From a virus, in the IMG/VR virus record IMGVR_UViG_3300022934_000207, positions 1 to 22,788 of that record: DNA of 22,788 nucleotides; one strand, 5' to 3'. Shown in pieces: positions 15,576 to 22,788 of this stretch (position 1 is its first letter; every line of letters begins with the position of its first letter). The translations under genes were made by a program, and so were the position numbers. The notes beneath the pieces were generated by a model, which saw only the letters and a list, made by a program, of their open reading frames with translations, was not told where the DNA came from and did not search any database.

Positions 15576-16001
15576 ATGAAAGTAGGATTTACAGCTAGTA
15601 CATTTGATTTATTACATGCTGGACATGTACAAATGTTAAGAGAGGCAAAAGAACAGTGTGACTATCTAATTTGTGGTTTACAAATGGACCCAAGCTCTGA
15701 TAGGCCAGATAAAAATTCACCTGTTCAAACTGTGGTTGAAAGATATACTCAACTTAAGGCGGTAAGTTATGTTGATGAAATTATACCTTATTCAACCGAA
15801 AGGGATCTAGAAGATATCCTTGAAATGTATACAATTCATGTTCGTATACTAGGAGAGGAATATCGCGATAAGGATTTCACAGGTAAAGATATATGCCGTA
15901 AACGAGATATAGACCTTTACTTTAATAAGAGAGACCATCGCTTTAGTAGCAGTGGTTTGAGACAAAGAGTTTGTGATAAAGAAAAGGATTATGAGTACTA
16001 A
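15576..16001 (+). CDS. TagD-like glycerol-3-phosphate cytidylyltransferase family protein
   Basis: The 141-aa length is typical of TagD-type cytidylyltransferases. Motifs are FTASTFDLLHAGHVQMLREA (5-24, HxGH with H14 and H17), VVERYTQL (53-60), ILGEEYRDKDFTG (91-103) and RFSSSGLR (122-129), the last replacing the RTEGISTT of TagD. In TagD these bind CTP and make CDP-glycerol from glycerol-3-phosphate. The substrate here could be another polyol or sugar phosphate. It sits between gp15 and gp16, behind its own sigma70 promoter and 2 nt before gp16. It is an auxiliary gene and probably works on a surface glycan or phospholipid precursor, perhaps together with the enzymes of the 6278-9287 operon, but that link is inferred. 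Confidence 0.85.
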   Translation: MKVGFTASTFDLLHAGHVQMLREAKEQCDYLICGLQMDPSSDRPDKNSPVQTVVERYTQLKAVSYVDEIIPYSTERDLEDILEMYTIHVRILGEEYRDKDFTGKDICRKRDIDLYFNKRDHRFSSSGLRQRVCDKEKDYEY

Positions 16002-16003
16002 TT

Positions 16004-16510
16004 ATGAGCGATGATAAAATTGCACAAGCACTAAATATGAGGCCTTTGGAAGAAGCAGAGGAAGAAAAACAAGAAATTTTGGATGAACTTAATCCGGATA
16101 AATTACCTGATTTACCTGCCAATGCATTTACTACAAATGACGAAGTAGAAAATTTACCAGCAGAGACACCAGCTGGCGAATTAGTTCCAGCAGATGTACT
16201 CGCTGATGAAAATTTAAAAGACATTGAACTTGCACGACGAAACATTGAAAATATTATTGGTTTAGGTGACGACGCAGTGAAGGAAATGGTTGAAATTGCA
16301 AAACAATCTGAATCGCCTAGAGCATTTGAGGTTGTATCTCAATTAATGAAAACACTGCTTGACGCAAACAAAGATTATGTTGATATGTCAACCAAAAAGA
16401 GATATGCAAAGGAAGAACAGGCTCCTTCTACAAACGTCACAAATAATAATCTTATTGTATCAACAGCTGATTTACTTAAAATGATTAAGGACGATAATAG
16501 TAATGCCTGA
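16004..16510 (+). CDS. gp16: Small terminase subunit gp16
   Basis: The 168-aa protein is close in length to T4 gp16 (164 aa) and directly precedes and overlaps the large subunit by 8 nt. Residues 1-70 are acidic and Pro-rich. Residues 72-139 form the helical core (IELARRNIENIIGLGDDAVK, then SPRAFEVVSQLMKTLLDANK) that in relatives builds the oligomeric ring. The C-terminus has an Asn-rich linker and a short hydrophobic helix (STADLLKMIKDD), probably contacting gp17. It regulates DNA recognition and stimulates gp17 ATPase in packaging. It starts 2 nt after the TagD-like stop without a late-promoter motif of its own. Confidence 0.85.
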   Translation: MSDDKIAQALNMRPLEEAEEEKQEILDELNPDKLPDLPANAFTTNDEVENLPAETPAGELVPADVLADENLKDIELARRNIENIIGLGDDAVKEMVEIAKQSESPRAFEVVSQLMKTLLDANKDYVDMSTKKRYAKEEQAPSTNVTNNNLIVSTADLLKMIKDDNSNA

Positions 16511-18122
16511 TTTTATTAAAGGATATCTGGGCAACAATGACCTCAAAAGATCTGGTGAGGAAATTGAATTTACACCTGATATGCTTAAGGAATATGTGAA
16601 GTGTTCTAAGGACCCAATATATTTCGCTGAAAATTATATTAAAATTGTACATGTAGATAAAGGTCTTGTAAACCTTGATATGTATGATTATCAAAAAGAA
16701 ATTACAGAAAAGATTACAAATAGTAGACGTGTTGCTGTATTAACAGCAAGACAGAGTGGAAAAACTACAACAGCAGTTGCAGTTATTTTACATTATATTT
16801 TATTTAATGAATTTAAAACAGTTGCTATTCTTGCAAATAAAGGTGATGCTGCAAGGGAAGTTCTTTCAAGAGTTCAACTTGCTTATGAAGCTTTACCTAA
16901 ATGGATGCAACAAGGTATTGAGGAATGGAATAAAGGTAATATTACCTTGGAAAATGGCTGTAAAATATATGCGGGTACAACCACATCATCGGCCATTCGT
17001 GGTAAATCTATCAGTTTCCTCTATCTTGATGAGGTCGCGTTCATTGAAGGCTTTGATGAGTTTTTTGCTTCGGTATATCCGACAATCTCATCTGGTGATA
17101 CCACAAAGCTCTTAATGACTTCTACACCAAACGGGTTAAACCATTTTTGGAAAACTTGTAAGGGTGCTGAAGAAAAGACCAATGGTTATGAATTTGTAAA
17201 GGTGATGTGGCATGATGTTCCAGGCCGTGATGAAAAATGGCGTAAGGAAACAATTGAAGCACTTGACCATGATGAAGAAAAGTTTAATCAAGAATATTGC
17301 TGTGAATTTATTGGAAGCTCTGGCACACTGATTAGTGGTGCCAAATTGAAACAGCTTCTACATTCCAAACCATTGGTTGAAAAAGAAAATATGTATCAAT
17401 ATGAAGCGGTGAAGGAAGGTCATGCATATGTAATGACTGTCGACGTATCTCGGGGAAAAGGCCTCGATTATTCGACATTTACTGTGTTTGATGTGACTGA
17501 AATGCCTTATAAACAGGTCGTTTGTTATAGAGATAATATGATAAGTCCTGTTGATTTCGCTTCAATTATATATAGAATAGGCCTAATGTATAATGAGAGT
17601 GCTATTCTGATTGAGGTTAACGATATCGGTGAACAGGTTTCTGATGTACTTTTAATGGACTACGGCTATGAAAATCTTCTATTCACCGAGAATGCTGGAC
17701 GTTCAGGTAAAAAAATATCAGGTGGATTTGGAAGAAGTGCTGACCATGGAATAAGAACAACAAAAAGTGTTAAACAAAAGGGTTGTTCAATACTAAAAAT
17801 GCTGGTTGAACAAAATCAGATGATTTTAGTAGATTATAACACAATACAGGAGTTATCGCGATTTTCTAAAAAGGGATTTTCCTACGAAGCTGAACCTGGG
17901 TTTCATGATGATATGGTCATGAATTTAGTCATCTTTGCATGGCTAACTGATGACAGATTTTTCAGAGAATTAACAGACATAAATACCTTGGCACAATTAA
18001 GAGAAAAGACCGAGGAACAGCTCAACGAGGATTTATTACCCTTTGGGTTTATTGATACAGGCGACGACATCAACCAAGATGGTGGATGGCAGTCTGTACC
18101 TGGAAGAGCTTTTGAGGTATAG
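16503..18122 (+). CDS. gp17: Large terminase subunit gp17 (packaging ATPase-nuclease)
   Basis: The 539-aa protein drives DNA into the prohead and cuts the concatemer. The ATPase domain has Walker A ARQSGKTT (82-89), Walker B FLYLDEVAF (D176, E177) and coupling motif LLMTSTPNG (203-211). The RNase H-like nuclease domain has TVDVSRGKG (D314), ILIEVND (E371) and HDDMVMNL (D469/D470), matching the three acidic metal ligands of T4 gp17. All key residues are present, so it should be active. It is shorter than T4 gp17 (610 aa), as is common in marine relatives. It overlaps gp16 by 8 nt and is followed by a late promoter for the sheath gene. Confidence 0.97.
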   Translation: MPDFIKGYLGNNDLKRSGEEIEFTPDMLKEYVKCSKDPIYFAENYIKIVHVDKGLVNLDMYDYQKEITEKITNSRRVAVLTARQSGKTTTAVAVILHYILFNEFKTVAILANKGDAAREVLSRVQLAYEALPKWMQQGIEEWNKGNITLENGCKIYAGTTTSSAIRGKSISFLYLDEVAFIEGFDEFFASVYPTISSGDTTKLLMTSTPNGLNHFWKTCKGAEEKTNGYEFVKVMWHDVPGRDEKWRKETIEALDHDEEKFNQEYCCEFIGSSGTLISGAKLKQLLHSKPLVEKENMYQYEAVKEGHAYVMTVDVSRGKGLDYSTFTVFDVTEMPYKQVVCYRDNMISPVDFASIIYRIGLMYNESAILIEVNDIGEQVSDVLLMDYGYENLLFTENAGRSGKKISGGFGRSADHGIRTTKSVKQKGCSILKMLVEQNQMILVDYNTIQELSRFSKKGFSYEAEPGFHDDMVMNLVIFAWLTDDRFFRELTDINTLAQLREKTEEQLNEDLLPFGFIDTGDDINQDGGWQSVPGRAFEV

Positions 18123-18133
18123 GCTCAACTTTT

Positions 18134-18141
18134 TATAAATA
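18134..18141 (+). promoter_or_regulatory. T4-type late promoter TATAAATA
   Basis: An exact TATAAATA lies 11 nt after the gp17 stop and 61 nt before the gp18 start. This is longer spacing than the other copies and gives a leader that includes the strong AGGAG at 18191-18195. The rest of the 80-nt gap is AT-rich; I saw no clear hairpin in it. Confidence 0.6.
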
Positions 18142-18202
18142 AAGAGTGATAACTAATTATAACAAATAGGTTTTAAATAGATAATATTAAAGGAGAAATA
18201 AT

Positions 18203-20116
18203 ATGGCTTTTTCCGTAAGTCCTTCCGTAATTGTTCGTGAAGTGGACGCATCAGCAGCGGTACCGGCCATCGCAACACCACCTGCAGCTATCGCTGGAGT
18301 GTTTAGATGGGGTCCTGTAGGCGAAGCAATTCTTGTTTCTTCGGAGAATGAACTAGTAAGTCGTTTTGGTGAACCAACCAATGATAACTATGAGACATTT
18401 TTCGTAGCAGCAGATTACCTTTCATACGCTAATGCATTATATGTAGCTCGTGTTGATAACGGTGCAGTCGCAGCTTCTGCAAGCGATACTTCAAACGCAA
18501 ATACACAACTACACACTTTTGGTGGATTCGATGCTTTATATCCAGGCGCATTAGGTAATTCAATCGATGTTTCTTATTGTAAATCTGATGATTTTTCAGA
18601 TGTATTAATTGACGTTGGTGACATTACTGCTTCAAAAATCACTGGTAATACACAAATCTCTCAAACAATTTCATTTAATAGTTCAAGTGTGACCTTCGAG
18701 GTTGCTCCAGCTGAAAGAATTACAGTTGCAGATGTGAATGTTGGTGATTTAATTAGAATCGGTAATGATTCTGTTGGTTATCAAGAAATTCCAGTCTCTT
18801 CACTTTCTGAAACAGCTTTGGATTCAGCAGGTGATGAAACTGCTAATAATGCATTAATCTCATCTTACGAGTATGTATTAACATTAAGCAATAACTATTT
18901 GCTTGCAGAAACAGACTTGAATAAACTTTCATTAGAAAGAAAATGGAAACATGCTGGTTTATTTGGTGTCGCTCCTCAATCTGGAAACTATCACATCGCA
19001 GTTATTGATGGTGATGGTAGTGTCGCAGGTGAAGCTGGGGTAGCACTAGAAATTTACACAGACGTTTCAACAACATCAACAGCAAAAACATCAGATGGGT
19101 CAACAAACTATTATAAAGATGTAATTGACCAAAGATCTGATTGGGTAAAAGTTGCAAATACTGCACACTTTGAAGCTCAAACACTTGCTTATGAAGATCT
19201 TGCAAATGGTACAGACGGTACTTCAGAAAGTGCTACTGGACTAGGTGCTCTTGCAGGAGGTTATGACCTCTTCGCAAATGATAATGAAATCGATGTTTCA
19301 TTTGTTCTTCAAGGTAAAGGTGATAACTCAGGTAATGTTGCAAACTATATTATCAGTAATATTGCTGAGAGTAGAAAAGATTGTATCGCATTCATTTCAC
19401 CTTCTAAGGAAGCTGTTGTTGACGAAAACAAAACAAACGCAAAACTTACAAATGTAATTGCATACAGAAATGCATTACAGAATAGTTCATACTTCTTTAT
19501 GGACTCTGGATACAAATATAGATACGACAAGTATAATGACACATACAGATATGTACCATTAAACGGTGACATGGCTGGTCTTGCTTCTCGTGTTGAACCT
19601 TATGAGTCTCCAGCTGGTTTCCGTAAGGGCGTAATTAAGAATGTTGTAAAACTTGCATTTAATCCAAGTAAAGCACAAAGGGACCAACTTTATAGTTCTG
19701 ATGTTAACCCAGTAATGTCACAGGTAGGACAAGGTGTTGTTCTATTTGGGGATAAAACAGGATTAGGTTTACCAACTGCATTCTCTAGTATCAATGTTCG
19801 AAGATTGTTCATTGCAGTTGAGAAAGTAATTGCTAATACCGCTCAAACATTCCTATTCGAGTTGAATGATGAGTTTTCACAAACTCAATTCAAGAATATA
19901 GTGGAACCTTTCTTAAGAGATATTCAAGGAAGGAGAGGAATTATAGACTTCAGAGTTGTATCTGATAGTACTGTAAATACGCCAGCTATAGTGGACCAAG
20001 GTAAGTTTAGAGCTAATATCTTCATCAAACCTGCTAGAAGTATTAATGTAATTGAACTTACATTTGTTGCTACACGTAGCGGAATTGAATTTGAAGAGAT
20101 TGTAGGTTCTCTATAA
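18203..20116 (+). CDS. gp18: Tail sheath protein gp18
   Basis: The 637-aa protein is near T4 gp18 (659 aa). The N-terminus FSVSPSVIVREVDASAAVPA and GVFRWGPVGEAILVSSENEL are the conserved sheath start. The middle (about residues 120-360) is the variable, surface-exposed insertion. The C-terminal core has the usual NINVRRLFIA-like (SINVRRLFIAVEK), LRDIQGRRGIIDFRV and FIKPARSINVIELTFVAT. It polymerises as hexameric rings around the tail tube and contracts at infection. AGGAG at 18191-18195 supports the start. It has its own late promoter, as expected for a highly expressed virion protein. Confidence 0.97.
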   Translation: MAFSVSPSVIVREVDASAAVPAIATPPAAIAGVFRWGPVGEAILVSSENELVSRFGEPTNDNYETFFVAADYLSYANALYVARVDNGAVAASASDTSNANTQLHTFGGFDALYPGALGNSIDVSYCKSDDFSDVLIDVGDITASKITGNTQISQTISFNSSSVTFEVAPAERITVADVNVGDLIRIGNDSVGYQEIPVSSLSETALDSAGDETANNALISSYEYVLTLSNNYLLAETDLNKLSLERKWKHAGLFGVAPQSGNYHIAVIDGDGSVAGEAGVALEIYTDVSTTSTAKTSDGSTNYYKDVIDQRSDWVKVANTAHFEAQTLAYEDLANGTDGTSESATGLGALAGGYDLFANDNEIDVSFVLQGKGDNSGNVANYIISNIAESRKDCIAFISPSKEAVVDENKTNAKLTNVIAYRNALQNSSYFFMDSGYKYRYDKYNDTYRYVPLNGDMAGLASRVEPYESPAGFRKGVIKNVVKLAFNPSKAQRDQLYSSDVNPVMSQVGQGVVLFGDKTGLGLPTAFSSINVRRLFIAVEKVIANTAQTFLFELNDEFSQTQFKNIVEPFLRDIQGRRGIIDFRVVSDSTVNTPAIVDQGKFRANIFIKPARSINVIELTFVATRSGIEFEEIVGSL

Positions 20117-20119
20117 TAG

Positions 20120-20127
20120 GATAAATA
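20120..20127 (+). promoter_or_regulatory. T4-late-promoter-like octamer GATAAATA
   Basis: This one-mismatch late octamer is in the 39-nt gap after gp18, 28 nt before the gp19 ATG. AGGAG at 20143-20147 is the Shine-Dalgarno. Confidence 0.5.
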
Positions 20128-20155
20128 ATTTTTAGAAATAATAGGAGAAACGAGA

Positions 20156-20689
20156 ATGGCATTTAATATTAACGAGTTTAAATCACAACTAGTAGGTGGT
20201 GGTGCTCGGTCTTCCCTTTTCCAAGTGCAGATACTCAATCCTGTGGCTCCTGAAGCAGATTTCAAAGTTCCGTTTATGGTTAGGGCTGGTGGAATTCCAG
20301 CCTCAAACATAGGTTCATTTGAGGTTCCTTACTTCGGTAGAAACGTCAAATATGCTGGTGATAGAACATTTGATGATTGGACAGTCACAGTAATTAATGA
20401 TGAGGATTTCATTGTAAGAAATGGCTTCGAGGCTTGGATGAACGCTATCAATACTCATGATAGTAATGTTCGTGCATTACCTCAGGACTACAAGTCCAAT
20501 GCCGTTATTACACAATATAGCAAAGATGGTGATGCTATCAGATCTTATGTATTTGAAGGCATGTATCCAACAACTATTGACCAGATCGACATGGATTGGT
20601 CAAACGTTGATGCTATAGAGGAATTCGGTGTGACATTTGCTTATGACTTTTGGAGAGTTGAAGGAAGCACTGGAATTCCAACTACATAA
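20156..20689 (+). CDS. gp19: Tail tube protein gp19
   Basis: The 177-aa protein (T4 gp19 is 163 aa) forms hexameric rings of the inner tail tube through which DNA passes. Family features are NINEFKSQLVGGGARSSLFQ at the N-terminus, FMVRAGGIPASNIGSFEVPY (41-60), GRNVKYAGDRTFDDWTVTVI (61-80) and the end FGVTFAYDFWRVE. It is immediately downstream of the sheath gene in T4 order, with its own late-like octamer. No oddities were seen. Confidence 0.96.
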   Translation: MAFNINEFKSQLVGGGARSSLFQVQILNPVAPEADFKVPFMVRAGGIPASNIGSFEVPYFGRNVKYAGDRTFDDWTVTVINDEDFIVRNGFEAWMNAINTHDSNVRALPQDYKSNAVITQYSKDGDAIRSYVFEGMYPTTIDQIDMDWSNVDAIEEFGVTFAYDFWRVEGSTGIPTT

Positions 20690-20696
20690 TTTAAAT

Positions 20697-20709
20697 AGGT
20701 GATATTTTG
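20697..20709 (+). promoter_or_regulatory. Shine-Dalgarno and TTG start of portal gene
   Basis: AGGTGA (20697-20702) precedes TTG (20707-20709) by 4 nt. Translation from TTG gives MKIFGFEIKR, the conserved portal N-terminus. The first in-frame ATG would remove about 47 residues, so TTG is preferred. Confidence 0.7.
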
Positions 20710-22242
20710 AAAATTTTTGGCTTTGAAATAAAGAGGTCAGAAGAGGAACTTGATAACGTACCAGTTTCTTTTGCTGAGCCCCAAAATGATGATGGTGCAA
20801 TTACAGTAGGTAATGCGCTAGGTGGTTTTTATAATACAATTTTAGATATGGAAGGCTCTGCTAAAACAGAGTCTGAGTTAATTACTAGATATCGTCACAT
20901 GGCGATGCAACCTGAGATTTCTCAGGCGATTGACGACATAGTCAACGAAGCAATTAGTATTGACACAAACGACCAAGTGGTAGAGATTGCTCTTAATGAG
21001 ACAGACTTACCAGAAAAGGTTAGGAAGAAAATTGTTGATGAGTTTGATAACATACTGACGCTATTTGATTTTACAAATAACGCCTATGATATGTTTTATA
21101 AGTTCTATGTGGACGGTAGATTAAATTATCACATTATTATTGATGATGATGATTTAAAGAAAGGAATTGTAGAATTAAGATATGTAGACCCTCGTAAGCT
21201 AAAACTTATTAGGGAAGTTGATAAAAAGCAAAAAGACAAACACTCTGGTATTCCAACGAAAAGAGTTAAAAATGAATACTACATGTATTCAGATACTGGA
21301 TTCCAGAATACAAGCACTGGAGGCGTAGGGTCGCCGGTTCCTGGTGGTACAACCGGGTTTAAAATTGCGAAGGACTCTATTGGTAGAGTGACTTCAGGAT
21401 TGATGAATGAGAATAATAGTTTAGTATTATCTCATTTACATCCAGCAATTAAGGCACTTAATCAGCTTCGTATGCTTGAGGACGCAACAGTCATTTATAC
21501 TTTGACTCGCGCGCCAGAGAGAAGAATTTTTTATATTGATGTAGGTAATTTGCCTAAGAATAAGGCGGAACAATATCTTAGAGATATGATGGCCCGTCAT
21601 AAAAATAAACTTCAGTATAATTCGTCAACAGGTGAAATTACAGATTCACGTAAAATGTTGACAATGACTGAAGATTTTTGGTTCCCTCGTAGAGGTGGCG
21701 AAAGGTCAACCGAGGTTGATACTTTAGCCGGAGGTGCAGCTCAAGCTTTAAGTACTGATGAGAACCTTCAGTATTTTCAGCGTAAGTTATATAAAGCACT
21801 GAAGGTACCTTTAACAAGATTGGAACCAGAAACACAGGCAACTTTTGGACGTGCATCTGAAATTACTCGTGATGAACTAAAATTTGGTAAGTTCATACGT
21901 AGGGTAAGAACAAGATTTTCTTGGTTATTCAATATGGTACTTGAGAAACAATTGGTATTGAAAGGAATTTTAACACCAGAAGAGTTTAACGAAATCAGAA
22001 ATCAAATTCGTTATGACTTTGTAAAAGACAACTATTTCGAGGAACTCAAGGAAGCTGAGATATTAAGAGAAAGATTAACTACATTAAGAGACGTAGCTGA
22101 TTACACTGGTAAGTATTTCTCTCATCAATGGATTGTGAAAAATGTTCTTCAAATGTCTGAAGAAAAGGCAAATGAAATGGAAGATGAGATTGAACAAGAA
22201 AGAAGAGCAGGCGCGTTCGATGATGAAGACCAAGGTTTTTAA
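20707..22242 (+). CDS. gp20: Portal vertex protein gp20
   Basis: The 511-aa protein (T4 gp20 is 524 aa) forms the dodecameric portal that nucleates prohead assembly and is the packaging channel. Conserved parts are KIFGFEIKRS at the start, YRHMAMQPEISQAIDDIVNE (62-81), RYVDPRKLKLIRE, LNQLRMLEDATVIYTLTRAP, YIDVGNLPKNKAEQYLRDMM, EDFWFPRRGG and LKVPLTRLEPE. The C-terminus is acidic and helical (MSEEKANEMEDEIEQE). The start codon is TTG. The gene follows gp19 after 17 nt with no late octamer at the usual distance, so it is probably co-transcribed with the tube gene. The stop overlaps a late-like octamer for the next gene. Confidence 0.97.
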   Translation: MKIFGFEIKRSEEELDNVPVSFAEPQNDDGAITVGNALGGFYNTILDMEGSAKTESELITRYRHMAMQPEISQAIDDIVNEAISIDTNDQVVEIALNETDLPEKVRKKIVDEFDNILTLFDFTNNAYDMFYKFYVDGRLNYHIIIDDDDLKKGIVELRYVDPRKLKLIREVDKKQKDKHSGIPTKRVKNEYYMYSDTGFQNTSTGGVGSPVPGGTTGFKIAKDSIGRVTSGLMNENNSLVLSHLHPAIKALNQLRMLEDATVIYTLTRAPERRIFYIDVGNLPKNKAEQYLRDMMARHKNKLQYNSSTGEITDSRKMLTMTEDFWFPRRGGERSTEVDTLAGGAAQALSTDENLQYFQRKLYKALKVPLTRLEPETQATFGRASEITRDELKFGKFIRRVRTRFSWLFNMVLEKQLVLKGILTPEEFNEIRNQIRYDFVKDNYFEELKEAEILRERLTTLRDVADYTGKYFSHQWIVKNVLQMSEEKANEMEDEIEQERRAGAFDDEDQGF

Positions 22243-22248
22243 TAAATA
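22241..22248 (+). promoter_or_regulatory. T4-late-promoter-like octamer AATAAATA
   Basis: This one-mismatch late octamer overlaps the gp20 TAA stop and lies 27 nt before the ATG at 22276, the same arrangement as at 5398-5405. Confidence 0.5.
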
Positions 22249-22275
22249 GATAATAGAATTAAATAGGGACTCAAT

Positions 22276-22788
22276 ATGAAACAATTTAAAGACATTCTCT
22301 CCGAGGTAGGCCAACCAAAGGCGCCCGAAGAAAAGAGATTTAAAGACCAACATGAGATTGAGCGAATCGATCATCCTGTTGCTTTGGATTCTCAATTTAC
22401 AGGCGACATTGAAGGTTTAACACCCAAGAAACGTCCGGCAGATAATGCCAAGGGAGATGATAAAAAAGCTTACGACCAAGCTTATAAAAAGAAAGTTTCT
22501 CAAACTCTACCTAAAAGAGGTAATACAATCGTTGTCGATGATGAAGAACTTACTGATGACTATGATTGGACCGAGGAAGAAATTAATACCCTCGCAGAGG
22601 AATTATCCAAATATGACCTGGAAGATCTTACAGAAGAAGAACTTGATGAGGTTATAGGACGTGCTGCAAAAGCAATTGGTAGAGGTATTAAACGACAAAC
22701 CATAGACAGACTTACAACTTCTGGTCGTGCAGGCCGAGCTGAAAGACAAGCAGATAAAATAGAAAAGAAAGTAAAAGCTAAAGAACGC
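22276..22788 (+). CDS. Unrecognised charged protein after portal (3' partial)
   Basis: The ATG at 22276 opens a frame that runs to the window end (171 codons, no stop). The N-terminus MKQFKDILSEVGQPKAPEEK is followed by DQHEIERIDHPVALDSQFTG and a Lys-rich linker. An acidic helical stretch comes next (DYDWTEEEINTLAEELSKYD, then LTEEELDEVIG) and then a basic segment (GRGIKRQTIDRL, GRAGRAERQADKIEKKVKAK). The charge pattern resembles a scaffold or internal head protein. In T4 the genes after gp20 are 67, 68, 21 and 22 (prohead core and protease), so a prohead-core role fits the position, but I do not see homology to any of them. The gene is truncated by the window, so its full length is unknown. 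Confidence 0.75.
   Translation, partial: MKQFKDILSEVGQPKAPEEKRFKDQHEIERIDHPVALDSQFTGDIEGLTPKKRPADNAKGDDKKAYDQAYKKKVSQTLPKRGNTIVVDDEELTDDYDWTEEEINTLAEELSKYDLEDLTEEELDEVIGRAAKAIGRGIKRQTIDRLTTSGRAGRAERQADKIEKKVKAKER

Noticed and set aside
18123-18202. Terminator hairpin after gp17
   Set aside because: The 80-nt gap is AT-rich but I find no stable GC stem followed by a T run. No convincing terminator was seen in any other gap either.
20690-20697. TTTAAATA before the portal gene as a late promoter
   Set aside because: Only 9 nt separate it from the start codon, leaving no room for a leader with a ribosome binding site. Similar TTAAATAGG strings near 10595 and 22258 look like AT-rich stop and Shine-Dalgarno context.

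Overview
The window is part of the virion-structure region of a T4-like (Tevenvirinae-related) contractile-tailed phage with an AT-rich genome. All genes are on the + strand. They are densely packed, often with 1-8 nt overlaps or gaps of only a few bases. The late block carries recognisable T4 homologues in T4 order: gp13, gp14, gp15, gp16, gp17, gp18, gp19, gp20. The auxiliary genes and fibre architecture (repeated FYDxNDTGYY motifs, MAIKxNG adhesin starts, a TagD-like enzyme) resemble marine T4-like phages of the cyanophage/pelagiphage kind. This placement rests on family recognition; the host cannot be named from the sequence.

Layout. (1) 2-4963: the 3' part of a very long fibre gene, cut at its 5' end by the window, with eleven dispersed tyrosine-rich repeats and a C-terminal self-cleaving S74 chaperone domain. 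(2) 4965-6201: a small unknown protein, then a tandem pair of duplicated small proteins. (3) 6208-9287: a three-gene sugar-modification island behind a perfect consensus sigma70 promoter. It encodes a GH130-like five-bladed propeller, a TPR plus FkbM-type methyltransferase, and an RfaE2-like nucleotidyltransferase fused to an AlgA-type phosphomannose isomerase cupin. (4) 9289-13026: a late-promoter-driven set of probable adhesin or decoration genes, including a one-domain Ig/cadherin-like protein, three MAIK-type paralogues (one lacking its C-terminal half), a small CxxC protein and a beta-rich protein. (5) 13042-15518: neck genes gp13-gp15; gp13 carries a repeat-containing insertion. (6) 15515-18122: a second perfect sigma70 promoter, a TagD-like cytidylyltransferase, then the terminase genes gp16 and gp17. 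(7) 18134-22242: sheath, tube and portal. (8) 22276 to the end: the start of an unrecognised charged protein.

Regulation. Six intergenic copies of a T4-late-promoter-like octamer ([TAG]ATAAATA) precede structural genes, five of them 27-33 nt before the start codon. The two sugar/nucleotidyl modules instead follow TTGACA-N17-TATAAT promoters and share a 15-nt identical leader ending in the Shine-Dalgarno sequence. This suggests that the auxiliary genes are transcribed early by host-type sigma70 RNA polymerase, inside an otherwise late region.

I saw no tRNA, CRISPR array, insertion sequence, reverse transcriptase or convincing hairpin terminator. No gap between genes exceeds 100 bases.
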